From positions 1-12,326 of the forward strand of contig CAYTOJ010000056.1 in the NCBI GenBank assembly GCA_964439415.1: DNA of 12,326 bases. Direction: 5' to 3'. This DNA comes from CAYTOJ01 sp964439415 (lineage in GTDB: Bacteria > Pseudomonadota > Alphaproteobacteria > Rickettsiales > CAZAGG01). Below the pieces are notes generated by a model, which was not told the DNA's origin, made no database searches, and worked only from the letters and a program-made list of their open reading frames with translations. The position numbers and the translations under genes were made by a program. Shown here one piece after another: positions 1 to 8,160 of the stretch (the first letter of the stretch is position 1; each line of letters opens with the position of its first letter).

Positions 1-642
1 AATGATAACTTCCTGAGCTTTTTCTATTTCAGCCAGAGTATGCTGTTCACGGTGGATTTGCTGGTTGCGGTGACTGGTTATACCCTCTCCCTGCGGCTGT
101 TTGACACGCATATCAGATCCAGTGAATCTACGCTGTTTGGCTGGATTATCTGCATAATCTGTTACCAGCCGTTTCAAAGCGTGGTTATGCGGTTTTATTT
201 TGGCTACAGAAGTAATAACTGGGTGGAGGTGATAGATGACCCCACCTGGCAGGTGCTATGGGGCAGTGTCGCGCTGATTATGTTAAGCGTTTATACCCTG
301 GCTTCGGTGAATTTCGGCTGCCGCTTTTCCAACCTCACCAACCGTGGAATTCTTACCAACGGCATGTACCGGATCACCAAACACCCGGCCTATGTTTCCA
401 AAAATATATTCTGGTGGATGACTGCGGTTCCCTTCTTTCCCGCCGTAGGCCTCGCGCAGGCGTTGCAGGATACTGTTTTGATACTGCTGGTGAATCTCAT
501 TTATTATCTGAGAGCGCGCACTGAGGAGAGACACCTCTCCAGCGATCCCGACTATGTAAAATACGCCCTGCAAATGAACGATAAAAGCATATTCGCCTGG
601 GTAAACCGCCTGTTTCCAGCCTTGAAATACAAAGCCCCGTGA
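1..642 (+). CDS. Isoprenylcysteine carboxyl methyltransferase-like membrane protein (5' end missing)
   Basis: The reading frame is open from the first base of the window, so the gene probably begins upstream; an ATG at 40 is the first in-frame Met but has no clear ribosome binding site. The visible 213 residues contain several hydrophobic stretches typical of a polytopic membrane protein. Near visible residues 121-132 is a G-M-Y-R-x-T-K-H-P-A-Y motif, followed by a Trp pair and, around residue 175, an R-T-E-E-R-H-L segment and a D-P-D-Y motif. This order (GxYRxxxHPxY, then a C-terminal EE and a DPDYxxY-like tail) is that of the ICMT/phospholipid methyltransferase superfamily, which binds S-adenosylmethionine at the membrane face. 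The substrate cannot be told from the sequence; bacterial members methylate lipids, isoprenoid-linked groups or unknown acceptors. It ends 12 bp before the stop of the convergent gene, with no terminator visible between them. Confidence 0.7.
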   Translation, partial: NDNFLSFFYFSQSMLFTVDLLVAVTGYTLSLRLFDTHIRSSESTLFGWIICIICYQPFQSVVMRFYFGYRSNNWVEVIDDPTWQVLWGSVALIMLSVYTLASVNFGCRFSNLTNRGILTNGMYRITKHPAYVSKNIFWWMTAVPFFPAVGLAQALQDTVLILLVNLIYYLRARTEERHLSSDPDYVKYALQMNDKSIFAWVNRLFPALKYKAP

Positions 643-654
643 ATCTAAGCAGTC

Positions 655-3600
655 TTAAGCACTCAGCGACTGCAGGCGTTTTATGAGCATAATCAGGCTG
701 GGCAGGCCGGATTGCTGGGCGGATTTAACATCCTCCAGGAAGGTGTCATAACGCGCCAGGCTCTCCGCATTTGCGGCTGCCCATGTGTCAACTGCCGCAG
801 GCTCTCGTCCATCCTCCCTATTTAACAGGTTTGAGCTTAAACGGCGGATTTCATCAAAAGCATCAAACCCCAAAGCGGTAGCCGCCAGGCTTGGCATGTG
901 ACCATCATCGCTAAGGCTTGCCGCCATCGCCACAACTGTATCCAGGCTTAGGCGCTCAGCCAAACTTAAGTACACATTGGCAGCGGTTTTAACATCAACG
1001 CCGGAGATTTTCGCTACCTTGATAATATCCAGTGATGCGCGCATAGCATCCAGTTCAGATACTGCCCTGGCTAAAGACTCAGGAATACCTCTGGAAATAA
1101 GACTCTCCACCTGCGCGCTGATTTTCCGCCGCTGCTTCTCGCTTAATACAAGGTCAAGCGAGGTGCGGAAGTTCTCAACCTCCTGCTTATATTCATCCGC
1201 AATTGCGCCAATGTTGAGCGGGTATGAGAAGTTACGCAGAAACCACAGGGTAAACTGATGGATATGTTCATTTATACCTGAATAAACTTCTACCTGCGCT
1301 TTGTAATCCACCACGCCGTCCAGCTTTTCCACCTCTAACCAGGTATCGCGCAGGCTGAATACATCCCGTGCTAGAGTATACGCCTTGGCTATCTCAGCCA
1401 CATTATGCCCGGTTTCCTCCATCACCTGGTTGACAAAAGCCATGCCGACACGGTTAACCATGCTGTTGGTAGTGGCAGTGGTTATAATTTCACGTTTTAA
1501 TGGGTGCGCCGCTATCTCCTCCGCCAGAGAATTCTGCATCTGCTTCGGAAAATAACGCGCCAGTTCCCCGGCGAAGTACGGATCATCCGGCAGGCTGGAT
1601 GCCAGCAGCGCATGAGTGATGTATATTTTGGAATAGGCCAGCAGCACCGCAAGTTCTGGCCGGGTCATCCCCTGGCGGGCGGCTTTTCTGGCTTCCAGTT
1701 CTTCATCCAGCGGCAGGAATTCCAGAGCGCGGTTAAGCAGCCCCTCCCCTTCCAGTTTTCTGATCAGGCGTTGCAGCGGCGTTATGAATTTATAACCCTG
1801 ATTCTCAGCGATAGTCAGTGCACTGGTTTGCAGGCGGTTATCGGCAAGCACCAGGCGGCCTACCTCATCAGTCATGGCTTCCAGGAATTTATCCCGCTCC
1901 TGCTTTTCCATACCGCCGCCGGACATTTTAGCGGAGAAAACTATCTTTATATTCACTTCATGGTCTGAGCAATCCACCCCGCCTGAGTTATCTATAGCAT
2001 CAGTGTTGATCTTGCCGCCTGATAGCGCGTATTCAACCCGCCCAAGCTGGGTGAAGCCTAAATTACCGCCTTCACCAACGATTTTGCAGCGCAAGTCCTG
2101 CCCATTCACCCGCAGGGAATCGTTAGCCTTGTCGCCTACCTGCTCGTGAGTCTCAAAGGAGGATTTTACATAAGTGCCGATGCCGCCATTCCATAACAGA
2201 TCAACCGGAGCGGTGAGAATGGCCTTGATTAATTCATCCGGTGCTATTTGCTCCACCTTGATACCGAATGCGTTTTTCATCTCATCAGATACCGCTATGC
2301 TTTTGGTGCTGCGCTCAAACACGCCGCCACCACGGGAGATAAGCCTGGCATCGTAATCGCGCCAGCTTGAGCGCGGCAGTTCAAACAGACGCTTACGCTC
2401 CTGATAGCTGATAAGCGGGTCAGGTGTTGGATCCACAAATATATGCATGTGGTTGAATGCGCCAAGAAGCTTCATTTTATCGGATAATAACATGCCGTTG
2501 CCAAATACATCCCCGGCCATATCGCCAACACCAACCGCCGTGAAGTCCTGGCGTGATATATCCATGCCCAATTCCCGGAAATGGCGCACTACAGATACCC
2601 ACGCACCTTTAGCCGTAATCGCCATCTTTTTATGGTCATACCCGGCAGAGCCACCCGAAGCGAAAGCATCCCCCAGCCAGAAGCCATACTCAGCCGATAT
2701 CTGGTTAGCGTAGTCGGAGAAAGTAGCCGTGCCTTTATCCGCCGCCACTACCAGATAAGGGTCTTCCCCGTCGTGCATTATCACGTCAACAGGGGGATTC
2801 GCCTTGCCTGCGATTATGTTATCGGTAACATCCAGCAGGCCACGCAGAAAATCCTTATAACATTCCACCCCGGCTTTCATAAAATCATCCCTGCCAGCGA
2901 AACTTTCTTTCAGCACGAAGCCGCCTTTAGCGCCGGTGGGAACGATCACGGAATTTTTCACCATCTGCGCTTTCATAAGCCCGAGGACTTCGGTGCGGAA
3001 ATCCTCCCGCCGATCCGACCATCTCAGCCCCCCGCGCGCCACTTTGCCACCACGCAGATGCACCCCCTCAAAGCGCCGGGAATATACAAATATTTCAGCG
3101 TAAGGCCGGGGGAGTGGTATACCGGATAAATGCCCGGTATCCAGCTTGATAGATATATATGATTTGCGCTTGCCGTCACGCTGCTGGTAAAAATTGGTTC
3201 TGTTTATGCATTGCAGGATTTCCGTGAGTTTTCTGATCACACGGTCATCATCGGCATTGGCAACTTCTGTCAGTTTATGCTCAATCTCCACTATCAGGCC
3301 GCTGAAGGCCGTTTTCCTCTCCCCTTCAAATAATGGATTAAAGCGCGCATCGAATGCTCGCGCCAGCAGAACCGCCAGACTTGAGTTTCTGTCCAGAATA
3401 CGGGCTATATAATCGCCGCCAAAAGGAAATTTTATCTGCCTGAGGTACGCCGCCAGCATCCTGAAAATATTCACATCACTGGTGGGCAGACCGGCACTTA
3501 AGATAAGCCGGTTGAAGCTGTCGCTCTCCCCTTCTCCGCTTAGAATTCCGGTCAGTGCCAGCTCAAAATTATTTTTTATATCATTATAGTTAGCACTGTC

Positions 3601-5370
3601 GCTTAAAGGCAGTTCTACCTCCACCTCGCGCACTACGTGCGACTCAGAGTTTAAAGGGATAACTACGAAAGGCCGCTCATGGAAAACCCTTGCGCCCATA
3701 TTCTCCAGCACCGGAACTACATCCGACAGCGCGATATCGTGACTGCTTGAGTTATATATGATTACTTTATGGCGGCTCGGGTTATCATCAGCCCTCTCCA
3801 GAGTCACCAGCACTGGCGGATTGCCAAGGCAACGCTCCAGGTTTGCAATATCAACCGCTGCTACCTCCGGCGAGTAAAGGGATTTATACGCAGGCGGAAA
3901 AGCGCGCAGGTATTTCGGCAGCAGCCCTTTATCAGTTACCTGGCTGGCCAGGCTGTCCTCCCAGTTGGTAATAATTCTGGAGATTTCCCGCTCCACTTTC
4001 TTCTCATCCAGCAGAACTGATTTTCCGGGAATTGTAGATAGCAGTATCAGCACCCTGGCATGGGGCGAATCCTTCACCTGGGTGAAATGAATGTAATATT
4101 TTGCCTGAAATTCCTTCTCCAGATAGCTTTGTATCCTGATACGGTTATGCGTGTTCAGTGCCTCCCTCGGCAGGTAGATAATGGCGCTGATGTACCGCTC
4201 GAAAATATCCTTGCGCAGGAAAACCTTTATGCCGCCGCGCATTACTTCCATCATCAATATACTCGATGCGTTCCTGGCCAGTTCATTGCTACCTATCTGG
4301 AACATCTCGTCACGCGGGTAGGATTCCAGGATTTTACTCAAAGTCTTTTCATCGAAACTATCCGGCTCTACCCCTGCCTTCTCCAGAACGCTTTCCACTT
4401 TGCGCCGGATGATGGGGATATTAGCAACGGAATAAAAACGCGATTTTGAGGAAAATATCCCGGCAAACCTGGCCTCCCCCACTACTTCCCCTTTATCGTT
4501 CAGCCGCTTGAACGCCACATAATCCATGGGAACCAAGCGGTGGACTATGGACTTGCGGGTGGATTTGGAAAATTCAACATCCCTCACTTTTAAAGCATTC
4601 AGCCGTGTGGAAGGCTCCAGCCCCAGCAAACCACGCGGTTTATCGGGGGATTCATTATCCATCCTGAACACACCTAAGGAACTACCCGGAACGGTATTCA
4701 CATGAAGCCCGTCAGTTTGAGGCGCGAATTCATATTCCTCCACACCCAGGAATATGAAATTATCGTCCAGCATCCAGTTAGCGAAATCACGAATCTCTGC
4801 GGCATCAGTGCTTTTATTCTGATGGCTCGCCTCCTCCACTAATTTTTGTCGCATTCTGTCAGAATCCTGATGCACCATTTTCACTGCATCTAAAATTGCT
4901 GATAGTCTCCGCTTTACCTCCCCCGCGGCTTCAACCGCAGGTGGCAGTTTAAACTTCACATACAGCAGTGATTCAGGCTCACCGATGGAGCCCACAGTTT
5001 GCAAAACGCCAGCATTATCCCGCGCAGCGCGGATAATCGGGTGCAACAGATATGACACCTCAAGCCCCTGCCGGGAAAGTTCATTACTGATAGAATCAAC
5101 TATGAACGGCATATCAGCGTTCACAATTATCAGATTATCCCCTTCCAGGTGGATAAGCGGCTTGTTTTTTACTTCACCAAACACCCGGCGGCATTTTATA
5201 AGCGCCTCCGCAATGCTGGTGGGCGCTATTGCGTATTCGCTTAAATCCGGGAAGCGGTGGAAAAAAGCACTGCAAAACTCACCATCCGGCAAATCTTTCA
5301 AGCCTTGTTTTAAGGCTATACTTTTTACTTCAGCAATAAATGCCTGGCTATCTGTTCTATCTTCTGACAT
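655..5370 (-). CDS. NAD-specific glutamate dehydrogenase, large (GDH180) type
   Basis: Oxidatively deaminates L-glutamate to 2-oxoglutarate and ammonia with NAD+, in the cytoplasm, feeding amino-acid carbon into the TCA cycle. At 1571 residues it is close to the usual 1550-1650 of the family (called gdhB or gdhZ in some species). The N-terminal part (about residues 1-700) is the regulatory region, which carries ACT-like domains in this family. The catalytic core contains A-R-G-G-L-R-W-S-D-R (W784), then K800, K805 and the G-A-K-G-G motif with K815, which aligns with the catalytic lysine of small GDHs. A G-V-G-D-M-A-G-D motif at 947-954 fits the NAD-binding region, and G-E-G-G-N lies at 1099-1103. 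The C-terminal third is helical and ends without truncation. No frameshift is seen over 4.7 kb. The ATG at 5370 has no strong Shine-Dalgarno sequence. It lies 11 bp from the chosen cysQ start, so its promoter must lie in cysQ coding DNA. Confidence 0.96.
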   Translation of the reverse strand: MSEDRTDSQAFIAEVKSIALKQGLKDLPDGEFCSAFFHRFPDLSEYAIAPTSIAEALIKCRRVFGEVKNKPLIHLEGDNLIIVNADMPFIVDSISNELSRQGLEVSYLLHPIIRAARDNAGVLQTVGSIGEPESLLYVKFKLPPAVEAAGEVKRRLSAILDAVKMVHQDSDRMRQKLVEEASHQNKSTDAAEIRDFANWMLDDNFIFLGVEEYEFAPQTDGLHVNTVPGSSLGVFRMDNESPDKPRGLLGLEPSTRLNALKVRDVEFSKSTRKSIVHRLVPMDYVAFKRLNDKGEVVGEARFAGIFSSKSRFYSVANIPIIRRKVESVLEKAGVEPDSFDEKTLSKILESYPRDEMFQIGSNELARNASSILMMEVMRGGIKVFLRKDIFERYISAIIYLPREALNTHNRIRIQSYLEKEFQAKYYIHFTQVKDSPHARVLILLSTIPGKSVLLDEKKVEREISRIITNWEDSLASQVTDKGLLPKYLRAFPPAYKSLYSPEVAAVDIANLERCLGNPPVLVTLERADDNPSRHKVIIYNSSSHDIALSDVVPVLENMGARVFHERPFVVIPLNSESHVVREVEVELPLSDSANYNDIKNNFELALTGILSGEGESDSFNRLILSAGLPTSDVNIFRMLAAYLRQIKFPFGGDYIARILDRNSSLAVLLARAFDARFNPLFEGERKTAFSGLIVEIEHKLTEVANADDDRVIRKLTEILQCINRTNFYQQRDGKRKSYISIKLDTGHLSGIPLPRPYAEIFVYSRRFEGVHLRGGKVARGGLRWSDRREDFRTEVLGLMKAQMVKNSVIVPTGAKGGFVLKESFAGRDDFMKAGVECYKDFLRGLLDVTDNIIAGKANPPVDVIMHDGEDPYLVVAADKGTATFSDYANQISAEYGFWLGDAFASGGSAGYDHKKMAITAKGAWVSVVRHFRELGMDISRQDFTAVGVGDMAGDVFGNGMLLSDKMKLLGAFNHMHIFVDPTPDPLISYQERKRLFELPRSSWRDYDARLISRGGGVFERSTKSIAVSDEMKNAFGIKVEQIAPDELIKAILTAPVDLLWNGGIGTYVKSSFETHEQVGDKANDSLRVNGQDLRCKIVGEGGNLGFTQLGRVEYALSGGKINTDAIDNSGGVDCSDHEVNIKIVFSAKMSGGGMEKQERDKFLEAMTDEVGRLVLADNRLQTSALTIAENQGYKFITPLQRLIRKLEGEGLLNRALEFLPLDEELEARKAARQGMTRPELAVLLAYSKIYITHALLASSLPDDPYFAGELARYFPKQMQNSLAEEIAAHPLKREIITTATTNSMVNRVGMAFVNQVMEETGHNVAEIAKAYTLARDVFSLRDTWLEVEKLDGVVDYKAQVEVYSGINEHIHQFTLWFLRNFSYPLNIGAIADEYKQEVENFRTSLDLVLSEKQRRKISAQVESLISRGIPESLARAVSELDAMRASLDIIKVAKISGVDVKTAANVYLSLAERLSLDTVVAMAASLSDDGHMPSLAATALGFDAFDEIRRLSSNLLNREDGREPAAVDTWAAANAESLARYDTFLEDVKSAQQSGLPSLIMLIKRLQSLSA

Positions 5371-5381
5371 TAGTTCTAGCT

Positions 5382-6176
5382 ATGTTTAGTCTGAAATTAA
5401 ATATGGTTGAGGAGGTAGTCAACCTGGCGTTACAAGCAGGCCAGGTGATAATGAGCTACTACGACCTTGCGCCGGAAATAACAACAAAAAGCGACAATTC
5501 ACCCGTCACCAATGCTGATATTGAATCAGACCGCTTGATTTGCAAAGGTTTACACAAACTAGCCCCGGATATACCGATTATCTCCGAGGAATCAGAAAAC
5601 CGCAAAGCCGGGGGGGATTTCTGGCTGGTAGACCCGCTGGATGGAACCAAAGGTTACGCCAGGCGCAAGGGTTTGTTTACAGTAAACATTGCCCTTTTAG
5701 AGAACTATATCCCGGTTTTCGGGGTTATTTATTCGCCCCTGGAAAATACTGTTTATTATGGCATAACTTCTGGCTCCGGGCAGGATAGCGAGAAAAAAGC
5801 ATTTAAAGCCATAATAACCAACCATGCCACCTGGGAAAAATGGCTACCCCTGGCACCTGACGCTCGCGCCCTGTCTCCGGTGCGGGCTTTGGTAAGCTCT
5901 GAAAAGTCTGACCAGGAAAGGCAGTGGCTCAGGAATAATTATATGGTAGAGTCCATGGAAAATCACTCCAGCTCAATCAAATTCTGCTATATTGCCGATA
6001 ACCGGGCGGATATTTATCCCCGAATGCGCCCAACTTATGAATGGGATACGGCAGCAGGGCACGCCATACTGAAAGCCATAGGCGGTAATATCCTGGATGC
6101 TAGCGGCCAGGAACTGGAATACGGCAAGCGGGACTTCCTCAATTCCCACTTCTTCGCTCTCCGGCGGCTGGACTAA
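5382..6176 (+). CDS. cysQ: 3'(2'),5'-bisphosphate nucleotidase CysQ (inositol monophosphatase family)
   Basis: Predicted to hydrolyse 3'-phosphoadenosine 5'-phosphate (PAP) to AMP and phosphate, removing a by-product of sulfate assimilation and phosphopantetheine transfer. Numbering from the ATG at 5382, it shows the K-S-D-x-S-P-V-T-x-A-D opening, S-E-E (E69, E70), W-L-V-D-P-L-D-G-T-K (D84, D87, T89) and the C-terminal E-W-D-T-A-A-G-H motif (D222). E69, D84, D87 and D222 are the expected Mg2+ ligands. D-P-L-D-G-T-K and W-D-T-A-A-G favour CysQ over a true inositol monophosphatase. The frame is open back to an ATG at 5340, but that start would overlap the GDH gene. ATG 5382 (264 aa) and ATG 5403 (257 aa) both fit the family length and neither has a strong Shine-Dalgarno sequence, so the start is uncertain. 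A run of seven G lies near the motif but the frame is intact. Confidence 0.9.
   Translation: MFSLKLNMVEEVVNLALQAGQVIMSYYDLAPEITTKSDNSPVTNADIESDRLICKGLHKLAPDIPIISEESENRKAGGDFWLVDPLDGTKGYARRKGLFTVNIALLENYIPVFGVIYSPLENTVYYGITSGSGQDSEKKAFKAIITNHATWEKWLPLAPDARALSPVRALVSSEKSDQERQWLRNNYMVESMENHSSSIKFCYIADNRADIYPRMRPTYEWDTAAGHAILKAIGGNILDASGQELEYGKRDFLNSHFFALRRLD
5394..5422 (-). promoter_or_regulatory. Possible promoter of the NAD-GDH gene
   Basis: On the minus strand a TTGACT (-35-like, 5422-5417) is followed after 17 bp by TAATTT (5399-5394). Transcription would start about 15-18 nt before the GDH ATG. The -35 is good and the -10 is poor. The site lies inside the first codons of cysQ, as it must given the 11-bp gap between the two genes. 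Confidence 0.3.
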
Positions 6177-6255
6177 CAGGCTGTTAATGAACATTTGTGG
6201 TAACTCCCCAGCAGGGCACTTTGACGGAAAATTAATGATATACTGCTCGCGAATA

Positions 6256-6397
6256 GACTTCTTTCGCAACTCGCTGCGGTGAGCAAAGTGCGCGAAGCGA
6301 GCATCGCAGAAACGCAAGTGTACAAAGAAGTACATGCGGATTTGAGAAGCGCAGCGACAAGCGAGTTTGCCAGCGCAGTAGAGTTCCGAAAGAGGTC
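6256..6397 (-). mobile_element. 142-bp MITE-like palindromic element, copy 1
   Basis: This segment is the reverse complement of the element at 8161-8302, with the same length (142 bp) and by eye only about five differences. Its ends are imperfect terminal inverted repeats of about 24 bp, with outer sequence GACCTCTTTCG (one end here has GACTTC). TA flanks both ends (6254-6255 and 6398-6399), which fits a 2-bp TA target duplication. The whole unit folds back on itself around a central TGTAC-TTCTTT-GTACA. It has no coding capacity, so it is best read as a non-autonomous miniature inverted-repeat element. TA duplications suit an IS5-group or IS630/Tc1-type transposase, but none is in the window. 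The rest of the 304-bp gap between cysQ and ilvN holds only the hairpin at 6401-6435; I see no gene in it. Confidence 0.85.
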
Positions 6398-6400
6398 TAA

Positions 6401-6435
6401 TATACCTGTCGCACTCCTGAAGCGCGACAGGTATA
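6401..6435. other. 12-bp perfect stem hairpin between convergent cysQ and ilvN
   Basis: TATACCTGTCGC (6401-6412) is perfectly complementary to GCGACAGGTATA (6424-6435), with an 11-nt loop. It starts 3 bp from the MITE end. It lies between two convergent genes, so it could stop transcription, but there is no U-tract on either strand, so a classical intrinsic terminator is not supported. It shares its ATACC/GGTAT stem base with both terminal hairpins of the insert in ddl, so a small palindromic repeat is an alternative. Confidence 0.6.
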
Positions 6436-6480
6436 GTTTATGCCATAAATAATTAAATAGGAAAAAGAAGTTTTAGACTT

Positions 6481-6999
6481 CTAATCCTGCAAGCTTTTGC
6501 CGCCACGGGAGACGGCGATAACGCCGGTTCTGACAATCTCGGTCAGTCCCAATGGGCGCATAAGCTCAACAAAGGAATCTATTTTATCCGGGCTTCCGGT
6601 AAGCTCAAACACGAAGGAGGATATGGTTGCATCCACCACTCTGGCGCGGAAAATATCGGCTATACGCAGCGCCTCCACCCGGTGCTCACCCGTGCCGGAG
6701 ACCTTCACGAAAGCCATCTCCCGTTCAACATGAGCACCACTTATGGTTAAATCCATGACTTTATGCACAGGAACCATGCGATCCAGCAGGTTTTTGATCT
6801 GCTCAATCACCATGTCTGACCCGGTAGTGACTATGGTAATGCGGGAGAGGTGCTTGTCCTTATCCACCTCAGACACTGTCAGGGATTCAATATTGTAGCC
6901 CCGGCCAGAGAATAGCTGGATAATGCGTGCCAGAACGCCGAATTCGTTATCTACCAGTACTGATATTGTGTGCTTGCGTGCGGGTTGTTGCTTAGGCAT
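6481..6999 (-). CDS. ilvN: Acetolactate synthase small (regulatory) subunit
   Basis: Regulatory subunit of acetohydroxyacid synthase, the first common enzyme of valine, leucine and isoleucine synthesis; it activates the ThDP-dependent large subunit and confers valine feedback inhibition. The 172 residues are the normal length. An N-terminal ACT domain spans about residues 10-85, with V-D-N-E-F-G-V-L and R-G-Y-N-I-E-S-L-T-V. A C-terminal ALS small-subunit domain (about 90-168) has G-A-H-V-E-R-E and ends in G-V-I-A-V-S-R-G. N18, G21 and N36 correspond to N11, G14 and N29 of E. coli IlvH, positions tied to valine binding, so feedback control is probably kept (inference). The partner ilvB is not beside it: upstream is the divergent rplM, downstream a MITE and convergent cysQ. 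In many Alphaproteobacteria ilvB directly precedes this gene. Confidence 0.95.
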   Translation of the reverse strand: MPKQQPARKHTISVLVDNEFGVLARIIQLFSGRGYNIESLTVSEVDKDKHLSRITIVTTGSDMVIEQIKNLLDRMVPVHKVMDLTISGAHVEREMAFVKVSGTGEHRVEALRIADIFRARVVDATISSFVFELTGSPDKIDSFVELMRPLGLTEIVRTGVIAVSRGGKSLQD

Positions 7000-7023
7000 T
7001 TTATTGAATAATTTGATTCAAAC

Positions 7024-7051
7024 AATATATAATCAGATAGCATTTCAGCAA
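7024..7051 (-). promoter_or_regulatory. Possible ilvN promoter
   Basis: On the minus strand TTGCTG (7051-7046) is followed after 16 bp by TATATT (7029-7024), about 25 nt before the ilvN ATG. The -10 matches consensus at five of six bases and the -35 at three of six. No attenuator-like leader peptide or terminator is visible in the short leader. Confidence 0.35.
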
Positions 7052-7064
7052 GGTTATAAATGCA

Positions 7065-7092
7065 TTGACATATCGAATCACCACTTTATAAG
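7065..7092 (+). promoter_or_regulatory. Promoter of rplM-rpsI (sigma70-type)
   Basis: A perfect TTGACA (7065-7070) is followed after 16 bp by TATAAG (7087-7092). This predicts a start near 7099 and a leader of about 20 nt carrying AAGAG six bases before the GTG start of rplM. It is the best promoter match in the window and fits a highly expressed ribosomal operon. Confidence 0.7.
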
Positions 7093-7118
7093 TGCGAACC
7101 TTAATTTAAGAGTTTTAC

Positions 7119-7580
7119 GTGAGCAATTGTTATACAGCAAAGTTAGCAGATATTAAACGCAACTGGTGGGTGATTGACGCTGAAGGGGTAATTCTGGGGC
7201 GCTTAGCATCTGAGGTTGCCAACATCCTGCGCGGCAAAAATAAACCTATGTACACCCCAAATCTTGATTGCGGGGATAATGTGGTAATCATCAATGCGGG
7301 TAAGGTAAAGCTTACCGGTAAAAAACGCACTGATAAGGTTTACTACAAACACACCGGTTATCCTGGCGGTATTAAGGAAACCAGCCCTGATAAAATTTTA
7401 AGCAGCAAGTATCCTGAGCGGGTATTGGAAAAGGCTGTTGAGCGTATGATACCAAGTGGGCCGCTGGGTCGCACCATTTATAAAAAACTTCATGTATATT
7501 CTGGGGCAGAGCATCCGCATGAAGCACAGCAGCCGCAAATCCTGGATTTTGCTGCTAGAAACCCAAAGAATAAAAGATAG
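7119..7580 (+). CDS. rplM: 50S ribosomal protein L13
   Basis: Early-assembling 23S rRNA-binding protein of the large ribosomal subunit. The 153-residue product matches the family throughout: W-W-V-I-D-A-E-G-x-x-L-G-R-L-A-S near the N-terminus, L-R-G-K-N-K-P, G-D-N-V-V-I-I-N-A-G-K-V-K-L-T-G-K-K, the Y-Y-K-H-T-G-Y-P-G-G segment, M-I-P-S-G-P-L-G-R and L-H-V-Y-S-G-A-E-H-P-H. The start is GTG, preceded by AAGAG at a six-base spacing; no ATG gives the expected N-terminus. rpsI follows after 28 bp, the conserved L13-S9 operon. Confidence 0.98.
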   Translation: MSNCYTAKLADIKRNWWVIDAEGVILGRLASEVANILRGKNKPMYTPNLDCGDNVVIINAGKVKLTGKKRTDKVYYKHTGYPGGIKETSPDKILSSKYPERVLEKAVERMIPSGPLGRTIYKKLHVYSGAEHPHEAQQPQILDFAARNPKNKR

Positions 7581-7608
7581 AATATAAAGATAGAGTAGAG
7601 ATTAAACA

Positions 7609-8043
7609 ATGGCCACTAACGCAAAAGCCGAAAAAGCAGCAAGCAAGCAGAAAGAACTACCGCAAACCTATGCCACTGGCCGCAGGAAAAGCTCGGTAGC
7701 TAGAGTATGGTTGCGCCCCGGCTCCGGCAAATGCATAGTGAACGGCAAGGAACTTGCTGCGTATTTCACCCGCCCGGTTTTGCGCATGGTAATCAACCAG
7801 CCATTTGTAGCCGTAGAAGGCATCGGCGGTTACGATGTTTTAGCAACTGTTGAAGGCGGCGGCCTTTCCGGTCAGGCAGGTGCGCTGAGGCACGGCATCA
7901 GCCGCGCACTCAATGCGTATAATTCTGAACTGCATACAACGCTGCGCAAAGGCGGTTATCTCACCCGTGATTCCCGCGAGGTGGAGCGCAAGAAATATGG
8001 CCGTGCCAAGGCACGCCGCCGCTTCCAGTTCTCCAAGCGTTAA
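7609..8043 (+). CDS. rpsI: 30S ribosomal protein S9
   Basis: Small-subunit ribosomal protein whose C-terminal tail reaches the P-site tRNA anticodon. The 144 residues begin with a lysine- and alanine-rich extension (about residues 1-20). Then come A-T-G-R-R-K-S-S-V-A-R-V, V-N-G-K, G-G-G-L-S-G-Q-A-G-A-L-R-H-G-I-S-R-A-L and the basic tail R-R-R-F-Q-F-S-K-R. The terminal S-K-R is the functionally important conserved end and is intact. A purine-rich TAGAG precedes the ATG by eight bases. A weak five-bp stem (AATCC/GGATT) followed by TTAT overlaps the stop codon and could be a poor terminator. Confidence 0.98.
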   Translation: MATNAKAEKAASKQKELPQTYATGRRKSSVARVWLRPGSGKCIVNGKELAAYFTRPVLRMVINQPFVAVEGIGGYDVLATVEGGGLSGQAGALRHGISRALNAYNSELHTTLRKGGYLTRDSREVERKKYGRAKARRRFQFSKR

Positions 8044-8160
8044 TCCGCAGGATTTTATATTACCGCCACTTGTAGCCTGTGACGAATTACCCTTTTGGTG
8101 TCGGCTTTGTTTTGCCTTTTTCTAGTTGGTTATCTTGTCTAAATTGCAGGGTTGTTATTA

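Noticed and set aside
1504..1968. 154-codon open frame antisense to the NAD-GDH C-terminal region
   Set aside because: Low-complexity, Arg/Gln/Phe-rich translation typical of a reverse-frame shadow of a well conserved gene.
2581..3129. 182-codon open frame on the plus strand inside the NAD-GDH gene
   Set aside because: It is antisense to the conserved catalytic core, shows no protein family pattern and has no ribosome binding site; a shadow frame.
3119..3140. ATACCGG/CCGGTAT hairpin within the NAD-GDH gene resembling the other ATACC stems
   Set aside because: It encodes the conserved P-L-P-R-P region, has only a 7-bp stem, and shows no insertion in the protein; probably chance.
5610..5616. 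Run of seven G in cysQ as a possible phase-variable site
   Set aside because: The frame is intact across it, it encodes a normal Gly-Gly before the conserved motif, and seven is below the length usually linked to variation.
6256..6397. CRISPR or REP-type array
   Set aside because: Only single copies with terminal inverted repeats and TA flanks are present; there are no regularly spaced direct repeats.
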